DNA of 64,000 nt from an uncultured Muribaculaceae bacterium (lineage in GTDB: Bacteria > Bacteroidota > Bacteroidia > Bacteroidales > Muribaculaceae): assembly GCA_958436175.1 (NCBI GenBank), contig CAUBJF010000001.1, positions 434,001 through 498,000 of the forward strand. Direction: 5' to 3'. Below the pieces are notes generated by a model. That model was not told the origin of the DNA, searched no databases, and worked only from the letters and a program-made list of their open reading frames with translations. The translations under genes and the position numbers were made by a program. Positions within the stretch are counted from its first letter, which is position 1. Every line of letters begins with the position of its first letter. Below are positions 36,496-45,106 of the stretch, piece by piece.

Positions 36496-37283
36496 TACAG
36501 CTCAAATTCCTCGGGACCGGCACCTCGACAGGAGTTCCTGCCATGCGCTGCAGATGCGCAGTATGCCAGTCAAAAGATCCTCGTGACAAACGTATGCGTG
36601 CATCTGCCCTTATCAGGGAAGGAGACAGCGGCCCATGGATTCTCATCGACTGCGGTCCTGACCTCCGAATGCAGCTTCTTCGAGAAGACAGCCCCGACCT
36701 TGCCGCCACGGTCCTGACCCATACGCACTATGACCACGTAGGAGGCATCGACGACCTCAGGCCGTATGCTTTCGCCATGCCCGACCATCATTTTCCGGTC
36801 TACTGTCGCGAGGACGTAGCTCGCGACCTTCGTTCACGAGTTCCCTACTGTTTTGAGAAGCATCCCTACCCGGGGGTCCCGACTTTCGACATCCACATCA
36901 TAGATCCGGAAAAAGATTTCTTCGTCCCTGTCGGCCACAAAAAAGTACGGATCACACCTCTGCCCGTACTGCACGGCAAGCTTCCAATCGTCGGTTTCCG
37001 GTGCGGCAGCCTGGCTTATATCACTGACTGCAGCACCATGCCGGAGGATACTCTTGCCAAGATTCGCGGTGTCGATATTCTTGTCATCAATGCCCTGAGA
37101 CATACGCACCACAATACTCATCAGAACCTTCTGGAGGCACTGGACGTTATTAAAGAAGCAAGACCCCGCGAGGCATACCTCATCCACATGAGCCATGAAA
37201 TGGGATTCCATGCTGAGGAAGATGCGAAACTCCCCGAAGGAGTGCATTTAGCCTACGACGGACTCGAAATCGAGACACAATAG
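36492..37283 (+). CDS. PhnP-like metallo-beta-lactamase-fold phosphodiesterase
   Basis: 263-aa cytosolic metallohydrolase with the binuclear site motif THTHYDHVGG and the start LKFLGTGTSTGVPA. Cysteines 20, 22 and 25 (CRCAVC) match the structural zinc site of PhnP, which hydrolyses cyclic phosphodiesters. No phosphonate lyase genes are nearby, so the natural substrate may differ. 49 bp separate it from a second MBL-fold gene. Confidence 0.88.
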   Translation: MIQLKFLGTGTSTGVPAMRCRCAVCQSKDPRDKRMRASALIREGDSGPWILIDCGPDLRMQLLREDSPDLAATVLTHTHYDHVGGIDDLRPYAFAMPDHHFPVYCREDVARDLRSRVPYCFEKHPYPGVPTFDIHIIDPEKDFFVPVGHKKVRITPLPVLHGKLPIVGFRCGSLAYITDCSTMPEDTLAKIRGVDILVINALRHTHHNTHQNLLEALDVIKEARPREAYLIHMSHEMGFHAEEDAKLPEGVHLAYDGLEIETQ

Positions 37284-37332
37284 GGCCGGTCACGATGTCT
37301 TGCAGGTGGCCGGTGATTAAAAAAACAATTCA

Positions 37333-38067
37333 ATGGCTACCAAAGTAACATTCCTCGAAAACTCCGGTTTCATGGTCGAATTTCCTAAGATTATTCTTGT
37401 TTTCGACTATATCTCCGACCCGGGCCACGATGTCAAGAAGACCCTCGAGCATCACCCCGACAAACCCGTGATCTTCTTCGTCACTCATAATCATCGAGAC
37501 CACTTCAACACCGACATCTTCAATCTCGGACAGAGCCACAAACGTCTATACGTCCTCTCCAACGACATACCGACGCGCGAAATCCACGACGATATGCCTA
37601 TCGACTGGATGAGTGCCGGCGATATCATCGAAGGTCTGCCCGAGGGCATCAAAGTACAGGCTTTTGGAAGCACAGATGCCGGTGTCAGCTATCTTGTGAC
37701 CATGGCAGACGGTTATAAGATTTTCCATGCAGGCGACCTCAACAACTGGCACTGGGATGAGGAAAGTACCGAACGCGAAGCACACAAAGCCAAAGAAGAT
37801 TTCACAGTTATCGTGGACCGAATTGTATCGGAATGCCCTGCTGTCGACATCGCATTCTTCCCCGTCGACGTACGTCAGGGCGCAAACTGCGCTGCAGGTG
37901 CCGAGCAGTTCCTGACAGATATGAAAGTCAACGATTTCTTCCCCATGCATTTCAAGGGTAAATACGAAACCGCCTGCGACTTCGCAGCATATAATCTTAG
38001 TGATGCCGTACGTAAGCGCACCACCTTCTACTGCCTACATACCCCGGGGCAGAACGTCGAGCTATAA
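37333..38067 (+). CDS. Metallo-beta-lactamase-fold hydrolase, UlaG/YtkL-like
   Basis: 244-aa cytosolic MBL-fold protein with THNHRDHFN as metal motif and a second metal region FHAGDLNNWHWD. The family covers lactonases and nucleases, and the substrate cannot be inferred. It is distinct in sequence from the preceding PhnP-like protein. It ends the plus-strand operon; a strong terminator begins 23 bp after its stop. Confidence 0.83.
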   Translation: MATKVTFLENSGFMVEFPKIILVFDYISDPGHDVKKTLEHHPDKPVIFFVTHNHRDHFNTDIFNLGQSHKRLYVLSNDIPTREIHDDMPIDWMSAGDIIEGLPEGIKVQAFGSTDAGVSYLVTMADGYKIFHAGDLNNWHWDEESTEREAHKAKEDFTVIVDRIVSECPAVDIAFFPVDVRQGANCAAGAEQFLTDMKVNDFFPMHFKGKYETACDFAAYNLSDAVRKRTTFYCLHTPGQNVEL

Positions 38068-38090
38068 ATAGCTCACATATAGACAAAAAG

Positions 38091-38125
38091 AGAGCGTCAC
38101 CGAGAAAATCGGTGACGCTCTCTTT
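38091..38125. terminator. Bidirectional terminator between the MBL gene and tRNA-Cys
   Basis: Stem AGAGCGTCACCG/CGGTGACGCTCT (38091-38102 and 38110-38121), 7-nt loop, with T runs on both sides: CTTTT on plus, TTTTTGTC on minus. It serves the plus-strand MBL gene and the minus-strand tRNA-Cys. Confidence 0.85.
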
Positions 38126-38127
38126 TG

Positions 38128-38198
38128 AGGTACCAAGCAGAATCGAACTGCTGTACACGGTTTTGCAGACCGTTGCCTAACCACTCGGCCATGGTACC
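38128..38198 (-). tRNA. tRNA-Cys (GCA)
   Basis: A 71-nt cloverleaf. The acceptor stem GGTACCA/TGGTACC is perfect, the anticodon loop CTGCAAA reads GCA, and the T loop is TTCGATT. The discriminator base is T (U73), an identity element of tRNA-Cys. The 3' CCA is not encoded. It has its own promoter and terminator. Confidence 0.95.
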
Positions 38199-38217
38199 AT
38201 TGGTGGGTTTGCGGATG

Positions 38218-38248
38218 CAAAGGTACGCTATTTTTTTCTCATGACAAA
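38218..38248 (-). promoter_or_regulatory. Promoter for tRNA-Cys
   Basis: Minus strand: TTTG (38248-38245), 19-bp spacer, TACCTTTG (38225-38218). The start site would be about 15 nt upstream of the mature tRNA 5' end. Confidence 0.78.
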
Positions 38249-38311
38249 ATTTTTAGCTACGAATTTTCGAATAGTCGTATTCTATCCAGTTTATCGGTTG
38301 AAGAGGGGGCT

Positions 38312-38902
38312 CTAAAAATCGTAGTGCATCGACATCAGTACACGCATATTTTTGAACGAGGTGTTCTTGTCAACGCTGAATGAGAGCTCCGGGCGTACCT
38401 TTAGCTTTGACACCTGGAACTCAAAACCGCCGCGCAGCCGTTTTTCGCTCAATCGGTACTCGGGAATAGTCGTGTAAGCCACCAGAAAGCATATGTTATT
38501 GATCATTCTTACGTCGGCCTGCGCCATCCATGTCGTAGTGTACTTCAGTTCGCTGTCATAGTGTGGCTGCAAGACAGCTGTGATGCCCAGACGGCGATAT
38601 TGATAGCCCAGCATGGTATGAACATTGAAGACCTGATAGTTTCTGTTCCACGTCGTAGCTCCATACACGCCCGCCTGCCATTTGAAACCCTCGCCGAAAC
38701 GCATGGAATAGTCTATCCCGAGACCAACTCGCTGAAAGCCCATCTTCTCGGAATAAAGGCTGTGATCGAGCATTATTCCAAGGGAAGTTACAGGCGAATA
38801 TACACCGTACACATACCGACTGTCACGAATACCGGCTCCGAACTGAGCACAGGCGGCAACGGTGACTGTAAGAAACGCTAAAATTAAGCTGAGCTTTTTC
38901 AT
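38312..38902 (-). CDS. Small outer-membrane beta-barrel protein
   Basis: 196-aa protein with a signal sequence (1-20, ending VAACAQF; the Cys makes a lipoprotein possible). Alternating aromatic/polar strands (RYVYGVYSPVTSLGI, YTTTWMAQADVRM) end in Tyr-Asp-Phe, a barrel-like C terminus. ATG 38902 is preferred over upstream in-frame ATGs because it gives a proper signal and lies four bases after the previous stop. It is the last gene of the MBOAT/SGNH operon. This layout resembles PorP/SprF-like or other small barrels, but I cannot name a family. Confidence 0.65.
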   Translation of the reverse strand: MKKLSLILAFLTVTVAACAQFGAGIRDSRYVYGVYSPVTSLGIMLDHSLYSEKMGFQRVGLGIDYSMRFGEGFKWQAGVYGATTWNRNYQVFNVHTMLGYQYRRLGITAVLQPHYDSELKYTTTWMAQADVRMINNICFLVAYTTIPEYRLSEKRLRGGFEFQVSKLKVRPELSFSVDKNTSFKNMRVLMSMHYDF

Positions 38903-38906
38903 CTTT

Positions 38907-39494
38907 TTATAAATTACGGAACAGAATGTTTGCAAGAATTTCGTAGCCATGTGAGCTGAGGTGCAGCCGGTCGTTGTAATATTCCTCCTGGATACGACCT
39001 TGTGTGCGCAGGAACCGATCATAGACCTCAAGGTACACTATGTCGGGAAAATCGGCGACACGTCTCCGCACTATTTCGTTGAACGCCTTGATATCGTCGT
39101 TCACGGTCGCGCGGTCGTGGTTGAAATCACGCGGGAGCACCTCGTAAAGATAGACTTTATCCGCCTGCAGGGCATTTATGGCCTTTATATAGCGTTCGGC
39201 ATATTGCTCGCGCTTTTCGGCAACCATATCCATATTGTCATTTGTACCTATCATGACAACCACATTCTTCCCTTTGCAAGTGCCGGCCAATGTCTCGACA
39301 TATGCTATTCCAGCGCCCGAACGACCTTCGTTACTTGTCGCCAGGGAGCTGAAAAAATTCTGCAAATCCCATCGCGCAACAATCGAATCGCCCACAAATG
39401 TAAGAGTCGTACGTCGGTCGAGTTCCTCATTACACCCGACGAGCATAGATGAAAGCATAACGCAAATTATTTTCAGATATTTAAGGTGCTTCAT
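38907..39494 (-). CDS. SGNH/GDSL hydrolase lipoprotein
   Basis: 195-aa esterase or acyltransferase fold. Lipobox SMLVGC (Cys about residue 21). Block I FVGDSIVARW holds the nucleophile Ser, block III VVMIGTNDN the oxyanion Asn, and block V NDRLHLSSHGYE the catalytic Asp and His. It follows an SGNH-like gene and an MBOAT gene, so removal or transfer of acyl groups on an envelope glycan is the likely job. Its start overlaps the end of the upstream gene by one base. Confidence 0.85.
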   Translation of the reverse strand: MKHLKYLKIICVMLSSMLVGCNEELDRRTTLTFVGDSIVARWDLQNFFSSLATSNEGRSGAGIAYVETLAGTCKGKNVVVMIGTNDNMDMVAEKREQYAERYIKAINALQADKVYLYEVLPRDFNHDRATVNDDIKAFNEIVRRRVADFPDIVYLEVYDRFLRTQGRIQEEYYNDRLHLSSHGYEILANILFRNL

Positions 39495-40408
39495 TATCGT
39501 TGTTTTTTTAACCTTTGCAATACTGTGTCCGTATAGATTTTTGACCCCGAGATGTTAAGGTGGGTTGCGTCGTAAAACATAGTGCTGTCGTTGGACAACG
39601 GAGTGCATGATGCATCGAACCAAAGTTCGAAATCGCCGCGCATTGCACGCTGGCGCAACTTACGTTCGACATCGGTGGTAATGCGTCGCTCCTCATAACG
39701 CGGTGGGAGGCACAATATCAGCTTAATATTTTTGCGCCGGCACAGCTCGGACATCTGGTCGAGCTGGGTGGCACGTTCGGCGCTCATCACTATATCGCGG
39801 TCAATGATATCTTTTTTAGGAAATATCGGTGGGATATCCTTTGCAATAAAGCCATTTTCACCCTTAATGCCCGGCTCAACAAAATTATACAGCATCATCC
39901 TGAACCACACCGTATTAAACTTATAAAGCGACGACTTGAGAAATATCTTTTCAGTCTTCGACATGCCTTCGAGGCGCTTGTCCACCGGCATGAAGCCCCT
40001 GCCGTAATACGGTACCAGAAATCTATAGCGCTCGCCCAGGCCTATATCTGAAAGGTTGTTTTCGACAAGACCTATGATGACCGTCTTGAGTTTGGGCCGC
40101 TCAGCAATAATTTCGAGCAGCGTCTGATAATAGGGGATGGTCTGGCCATTTGACCCGCCGTTGTAGGTTTTTATTCCCAGGCTGTCCTGCAAAGTTGCCG
40201 TATTGATAGAGTTTAGCGCCACCGACGAGCCTAAAACCATTATTTCATCGTCTGAGTTTCGCAGTATATAATCGACCGAGCGATAATCGCCTTTGAGTTG
40301 ACACGAGGATATATACTTGTTCATCGCCACGCCGAAAATCACATCTGCAGCCACAACTATGCCCAGGACTACAGCAAGCCAAAGCAATACTTTCTTAATT
40401 TCGGTCAT
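39494..40408 (-). CDS. Membrane-anchored SGNH-like protein, MBOAT partner
   Basis: 304-aa protein with one N-terminal transmembrane helix (about 7-27) and a periplasmic domain. MVLGSSVALNS gives the serine block, and YDATHLNISGSKIY gives the D-x-x-H block with Asp and His. This is the AlgJ/AlgX/DltD-like arrangement: an SGNH domain that takes an acyl group passed through an MBOAT protein. It sits four bases after the MBOAT gene, supporting that pairing. Confidence 0.8.
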   Translation of the reverse strand: MTEIKKVLLWLAVVLGIVVAADVIFGVAMNKYISSCQLKGDYRSVDYILRNSDDEIMVLGSSVALNSINTATLQDSLGIKTYNGGSNGQTIPYYQTLLEIIAERPKLKTVIIGLVENNLSDIGLGERYRFLVPYYGRGFMPVDKRLEGMSKTEKIFLKSSLYKFNTVWFRMMLYNFVEPGIKGENGFIAKDIPPIFPKKDIIDRDIVMSAERATQLDQMSELCRRKNIKLILCLPPRYEERRITTDVERKLRQRAMRGDFELWFDASCTPLSNDSTMFYDATHLNISGSKIYTDTVLQRLKKQR

Positions 40409-40411
40409 ATC

Positions 40412-41851
40412 TCAGAACTGGAAATAAATAAATTGTCCACCGGCGAAACGAGCCGTCAGCATGATAATGATAATAAGCACACCGGTGAATAAAGCACTCC
40501 TTAGCAATGCGGGCCTGTGTGGGCTCTGGAGATAGGGATCGATGTCTTTGCCTTTAGGCATGCTACGCTCCTTGTATATTTCGTAAACCATCAGCAACAC
40601 TATCAGGACCAACGGCAGCAGAATGGCCGGCTTGCCGTCGCCGTTAAACAGCATACCCCGTTCAGTGGCAATCTTGCGCAAGGCGGTGAAGGCATCGTCG
40701 ATATTGTTGGCACGGAAGAATATCCAGCCTATCACCATCAGTATAAAGGTTACGATTATGTTGACCACTTTTATAAGCCGGTTTTCAGGCGAGGCCTTGA
40801 AGCGCCCCCACTTGCGGTGGGCGGCATTGACACACTGCAACACGCCGTGATATGCACCCCAAGCCACGAAGGTGTAGTTGGCACCATGCCATATACCGCT
40901 GAGCAAAAAGGTGACGAAGAGGTTAGAAAAATGGCGCCCCGTCGACACCCTATTGCCACCCAGAGGGATGTATACATAGTCGCTGAACCATGACGACAGC
41001 GAAATGTGCCAACGACGCCAAAAATCTTTCACCGAACATGCCAGATAGGGCTGCCGGAAATTCTGCATCAGCCTGAAACCCATGCATCGGGCGACACCGA
41101 TGGCGATAAGCGAATAGCCGCCGAAATCGCAGAATATCTGAAAGGTAAAGAATACAGAGGCGAGCAATATCGAATTGCCGTTGTGATAGACCAGGTTGTT
41201 GAATACGGCATCGACATATGGCGCCACATTATCGGCGATGCACAGTTTCATGAAATAGCCCAAGGTCATCAACTCAAAACCCTTTATCATCGACGACCCG
41301 TTGAACAAATGCCGTACCTGAAATTGCGGCAGCAGATTCTTCGCCCTCTCTATGGGTCCGGCCACAAGCTGCGGGAAGAACGACACAAACAGGGCATAGG
41401 TAGCCAGATTTTTCTCCGGCAGGATAGTTCGCCGCCACACATCCACGGTATATCCCACGGCCTGGAAGGTATAGAACGATATGCCTACCGGCAGCAGAAA
41501 CTCGAAATGAGGAATCTCTATGCCAAGACCAGCAGCGTCGATAAAATGCTTAATCTCGTCGCCCACAAAGCCCAGATATTTGTATACAAAGAGGATGCCA
41601 AGATTTATCACCAGCGTCGACACAAACGCAAGCTTGCTTGCACGACCCTCGCTTCGCCCGATCAGCAATGCGCCGCCCCAAGTGGTAAGTGTCGAGAAGA
41701 ATATAAGCAGAGCATAGACCGGTTCCCAATTCATATAGAAGTAGTAACTGGCGACAAGCAAAAGGGCATTGCGAAAACGATATGGCAATACCCAGTAGAG
41801 CAGTACCACAACAGGGAAAAACAACAAAAACTGCAACGAATTGAACAGCAT
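40412..41851 (-). CDS. MBOAT family O-acyltransferase, AlgI-like
   Basis: 479-aa polytopic membrane protein (about 11 hydrophobic helices). It starts MLFNSLQFLLFFPVVVLLYW in the AlgI/DltB style, and has SYYFYMNW, FFPQLVAGPIERA and DFWRRWHISLSSWF. The catalytic His lies in SGIWHGANYTFVAWGAYHG (the first His). Such proteins move acetyl or other acyl groups from the cytoplasm to periplasmic glycans. The operon does not contain alginate or teichoic acid genes, so the acceptor is unknown. Confidence 0.93.
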   Translation of the reverse strand: MLFNSLQFLLFFPVVVLLYWVLPYRFRNALLLVASYYFYMNWEPVYALLIFFSTLTTWGGALLIGRSEGRASKLAFVSTLVINLGILFVYKYLGFVGDEIKHFIDAAGLGIEIPHFEFLLPVGISFYTFQAVGYTVDVWRRTILPEKNLATYALFVSFFPQLVAGPIERAKNLLPQFQVRHLFNGSSMIKGFELMTLGYFMKLCIADNVAPYVDAVFNNLVYHNGNSILLASVFFTFQIFCDFGGYSLIAIGVARCMGFRLMQNFRQPYLACSVKDFWRRWHISLSSWFSDYVYIPLGGNRVSTGRHFSNLFVTFLLSGIWHGANYTFVAWGAYHGVLQCVNAAHRKWGRFKASPENRLIKVVNIIVTFILMVIGWIFFRANNIDDAFTALRKIATERGMLFNGDGKPAILLPLVLIVLLMVYEIYKERSMPKGKDIDPYLQSPHRPALLRSALFTGVLIIIIMLTARFAGGQFIYFQF

Positions 41852-42151
41852 TTTGTAAGCAATGTAGATTATTATTGGTCTTTAAACCACAAAGGTACGC
41901 AAAATAATACGAGAGTCTCGTCCCCAGATCCAAAAAGTTTGAAAAATATGCGGCTGAAGCATCCAAATAGAAGTGCAACGGCATTCTCCTCACTCCTTCT
42001 CAGGGGAAGGCCGATGGTCGAGGGGCTGAGCAAGCCCCCGTTGAACGCAGCACCGATAAAGGATATTTGTCACGGAAAGAGACCTGCGACACAAAAAAAG
42101 GAGACCGAAGTCTCCCTGATATTACGTAACATTGTGTTATAAATCTTTCTG
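41852..42151. promoter_or_regulatory. Intergenic region with MBOAT promoter and queA terminator
   Basis: 300 bp between two minus-strand operons. TACCTTTG (41897-41890, minus) is a -7 element for the MBOAT operon, giving a leader of about 35 nt. The middle (about 41930-42090) has no supportable gene. The queA terminator lies at 42093-42115. Confidence 0.55.
42093..42115 (-). terminator. Intrinsic terminator of the FadL-queA genes
   Basis: Minus-strand GGAGAC-TTCG-GTCTCC followed by seven T. The UUCG tetraloop makes it especially stable. It lies 36 bp past the queA stop. Confidence 0.88.
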
Positions 42152-43384
42152 TCAGTTTTTAGAGCGGAAGAAGAGGCAAGCATCACCATAGCTGAGGAAG
42201 CGGTAGTCCGAAGCGAGAGCGTGGTCGTAGACTTCGCGCCAAGCTGTGCCTATGAAGGCGCAGACAAGAAGCAGGAGCGTAGATGAAGGCTGATGGAAAT
42301 TGGTCACCATACCGTCGACAATTCTATATTCATATCCAGGCGCTATAATAATACGTGTGCGTCCTATTAGGGCATCATCATCGCGCTCATCGAGCCATTT
42401 CACGACCGCGCGAAGCGCTTCGGAAGTCGTTACATCGCCAGTCTCGGTGTATGGTGCCCACTGAGGTAGCTCTCCGTTCCATTTCCCTTCGAGAATAAGG
42501 CGGCCGATATGATATAGGCTTTCAAGGGTACGGACTGTCGTGGTACCGACAGCTATTATGGGACGTTTTCCGACAGCCTGAGCCAGGTCAGAGATGAAAT
42601 CACGCTCAACAGCTATAAATTCGCTGTGCATCTCGTGGTCGCCGATGCGGTCAGCCTTCACGGGGCGGAATGTTCCTGCTCCGACATGGAGAGTCACTTC
42701 GCGACGTTCTATCCCAGACTCATCGAGCTTCGCAAGCAGTGCAGGTGTGAAATGAAGCCCTGCTGTAGGTGCGGCCACAGAACCTTCGATTTCGCTGTAG
42801 ACTGTCTGGTAGTCGGTGCTGTCGGAAGATTCCGAATGGCGATTCAGGTATGGAGGAATAGGAATCTCGCCGACGGCAGCTATAATGTCGGAAAAAGTGA
42901 CAATGTCGTTGTCCCATGAAAACTCTATGACTTGGGAGTTATCGGGCATCAGTATGTCGGTGCGTCGGGCTTCCAGTTCTGTCTTAGTACCTGAAGCGAG
43001 CGTGATCGACATCTTCAACGTGCCTTCTTTCCATTTCTTCGAATTACCGACCAGGCAGCTCCAGCGACAACTGTGACGGCTTGCAAAGTTTGTCGCATAG
43101 TCGGCTGGCTCGTAAGGTTCGAGACAGAATATCTCGATATTCGCTCCCGTGGACTTTACAAAACGAAGACGCGCATTGATGACACGTGTATTATTATAGA
43201 CAAGCATAGCCCCTGCAGGAAGTAGCGAGGGCAGTTCATGGAAAATATGATCGTCGATACGTGCGCTTCCTGCATCGTAGCAAAGCAGTTTGCAGGCATC
43301 ACGAACGGCGAGCGGATGTTTTGCAATCCGCTCGCCGGGTAAGAGGTAATCGAAATCTTCGATTGATATGTCGCGTGGGTTCAT
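42152..43384 (-). CDS. queA: QueA, tRNA preQ1(34) ribosyltransferase-isomerase
   Basis: 410-aa enzyme that converts preQ1 in tRNA to epoxyqueuosine using the ribosyl group of S-adenosylmethionine. Motifs are DYLLPGERIAKHP, MLVYNNTRVINARL, SVAAPTAGLHFTP, HVGAGTFRPV and MVTNFHQPSSTLLLLVCAF (cited in part as NFHQPSSTLL). It is longer than E. coli QueA (356 aa), with the extra length around residues 95-165. It acts after Tgt (11262-12392). It overlaps the FadL-type gene by one base (TGATG). Confidence 0.95.
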   Translation of the reverse strand: MNPRDISIEDFDYLLPGERIAKHPLAVRDACKLLCYDAGSARIDDHIFHELPSLLPAGAMLVYNNTRVINARLRFVKSTGANIEIFCLEPYEPADYATNFASRHSCRWSCLVGNSKKWKEGTLKMSITLASGTKTELEARRTDILMPDNSQVIEFSWDNDIVTFSDIIAAVGEIPIPPYLNRHSESSDSTDYQTVYSEIEGSVAAPTAGLHFTPALLAKLDESGIERREVTLHVGAGTFRPVKADRIGDHEMHSEFIAVERDFISDLAQAVGKRPIIAVGTTTVRTLESLYHIGRLILEGKWNGELPQWAPYTETGDVTTSEALRAVVKWLDERDDDALIGRTRIIIAPGYEYRIVDGMVTNFHQPSSTLLLLVCAFIGTAWREVYDHALASDYRFLSYGDACLFFRSKN

Positions 43385-45000
43385 CAGAATCTGAATCCTG
43401 TGGAAATCACTATATTATTGTGTGTATCTGTAAGTTTTGCAGTAGGAGCTACATTACCGTCGAACGAGGTATATGCATGATAGGTATTCTCGCGACGCGT
43501 GTACTGGTAGGCGGCATCTATGTACCAGTTCTTGTACTTATAGCCGAGGCCGAGAGTGATGTTGTTGGTATCGCGCGAGAATATGTAGGAGGGATCGGTG
43601 CCGACAGTCGATATCTGGAAGACATTGTCGGCAGCTTTGTCCTTGACACTCGTTGTCTGGTAGTTATAACCGGCACGCAGGCTGAAGCTACGGGTAAGGC
43701 GGTACTCGACACCGAGACGGATGATATTTGCAGCCTTGTAGTAGTCCTTGATATCTGTATTACCTTGTGTGTCTTCGATGAAACCACCGCCGAACGCGCC
43801 ATTGGAATATGCCTGATACTTCATCTTCATATCGTTGTAAGCAACGCGCTCATAGTCGAGGCTGACGATAGCCTGCTGACCGATAACCATCGAAGCACCT
43901 GCCATGAAACGCCATGGCGAATTCAGGCGGGAATCATAGTCAAAATCAGGGGTATCGAGAGGTCGGCCGTCTGAGGAATTGGTGAGGTCTGACCCGTTGG
44001 GTGTGTAGTTGAAATCGACCTGACCGTAGCCCGTATGGTTAAGATGGTACCAGGTGGGAGTGTGGACTGCAAGACCTATACGGAGCATCTCGACAGGACG
44101 GAGGATGACACCGAGCTTGAGGTTGACACCGGAACCTGTTGTACGTTTCACATTATAGAGGTCGAAGCCCGCATTACCGCTTGTGAGCTGGTCGGTCTGC
44201 CTGTCGTAGACAAGTGCATTGCTCATGCTCTCGCTGTAGAACGACTCGCGTGTGAACTCCATGTCGCGGATACCGATACCGAAGCCCCAGAAAACGACAT
44301 CGCTGACGTTGCCGGCGAAGTCGATGTTGTACTCATCGGTATATCCGCGCTCGCGGACATTGTAGAGGGCATCGCCATGAGTGCCGTTCTGGTAGAGACC
44401 AGCGTACTGTGTATCGGACCCGGGAACATTGCTGATCATAAATGAATTGTATGCCAGAATCGACAGCCAGTCATTGTCTGTACGCAGATATGGATTGAAA
44501 TCATCCGTTTCGAGGAGACCGTCGGAGCTTACATTTGTGAAAGCAGCTACATAGTTCGAGAGCGAAGTGCCCGTAGGGTCATTCTGGCCGTTGAATGAAC
44601 GGTCGAAGCTGTTGAGACGGCTGTAGCTCACGCCCCAGTTGATATTGCGGAGAGCTCCCGAAAGAGGCTGGACTCCTACATATCCGAAATTATCGAATTT
44701 GAAGAATGTCTCGCTCTTGTCGAACTTTCCGAAACCGGTCTCGGTCGAGCTCTTGGCAAAGCTGAGATCGACGGTAAAACCGATGTCGCTCGAACGGTAG
44801 ATACCAATACCGGCGGGGTTCTGGGTCATAGACGAAAGGTCTCCGCCGAGAGAGGTAAATGCTCCGCCCATACCGACGAAACGTGCTGTGCCTCGAAGCT
44901 GTACTGGAGTGATATCGTAGGCATCGACGGCACTCTGGGCCTGACCCTCTATAGCAAAGAGAGCCGACATGGCCAGGGTAATGAATGCTGCTTTTCTCAT
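43384..45000 (-). CDS. OmpP1/FadL/TodX family outer-membrane transporter
   Basis: 538-aa barrel with a signal peptide (1-21, ending EGQAQ). The plug-like N terminus RGTARFVGMGGAFTSLGGDLSSMTQNPAGIGIY (cited as FVGMGGAFTSLGGDLSS and NPAGIGIY) is the hallmark of the family, which takes up hydrophobic molecules such as fatty acids or aromatics. The last residues ISTGFRF end in Phe. The ligand is unknown. Confidence 0.9.
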   Translation of the reverse strand: MRKAAFITLAMSALFAIEGQAQSAVDAYDITPVQLRGTARFVGMGGAFTSLGGDLSSMTQNPAGIGIYRSSDIGFTVDLSFAKSSTETGFGKFDKSETFFKFDNFGYVGVQPLSGALRNINWGVSYSRLNSFDRSFNGQNDPTGTSLSNYVAAFTNVSSDGLLETDDFNPYLRTDNDWLSILAYNSFMISNVPGSDTQYAGLYQNGTHGDALYNVRERGYTDEYNIDFAGNVSDVVFWGFGIGIRDMEFTRESFYSESMSNALVYDRQTDQLTSGNAGFDLYNVKRTTGSGVNLKLGVILRPVEMLRIGLAVHTPTWYHLNHTGYGQVDFNYTPNGSDLTNSSDGRPLDTPDFDYDSRLNSPWRFMAGASMVIGQQAIVSLDYERVAYNDMKMKYQAYSNGAFGGGFIEDTQGNTDIKDYYKAANIIRLGVEYRLTRSFSLRAGYNYQTTSVKDKAADNVFQISTVGTDPSYIFSRDTNNITLGLGYKYKNWYIDAAYQYTRRENTYHAYTSFDGNVAPTAKLTDTHNNIVISTGFRF

Positions 45001-45106
45001 AAACGTGTTGAATGTTAGGAAGAGAGAGAGTTATATGCTCCGATAGAACCGGGAACCGGGTTTATTATCAAACCAGATTCTCGGGTACAAAGTTCAAAGT
45101 ATGGTA

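Noticed and set aside
41006..42142. 378-codon open frame opposite the MBOAT gene and its upstream gap
   Set aside because: It runs through the reverse complement of conserved MBOAT motifs and is Lys/Gln/His-rich without a fold.
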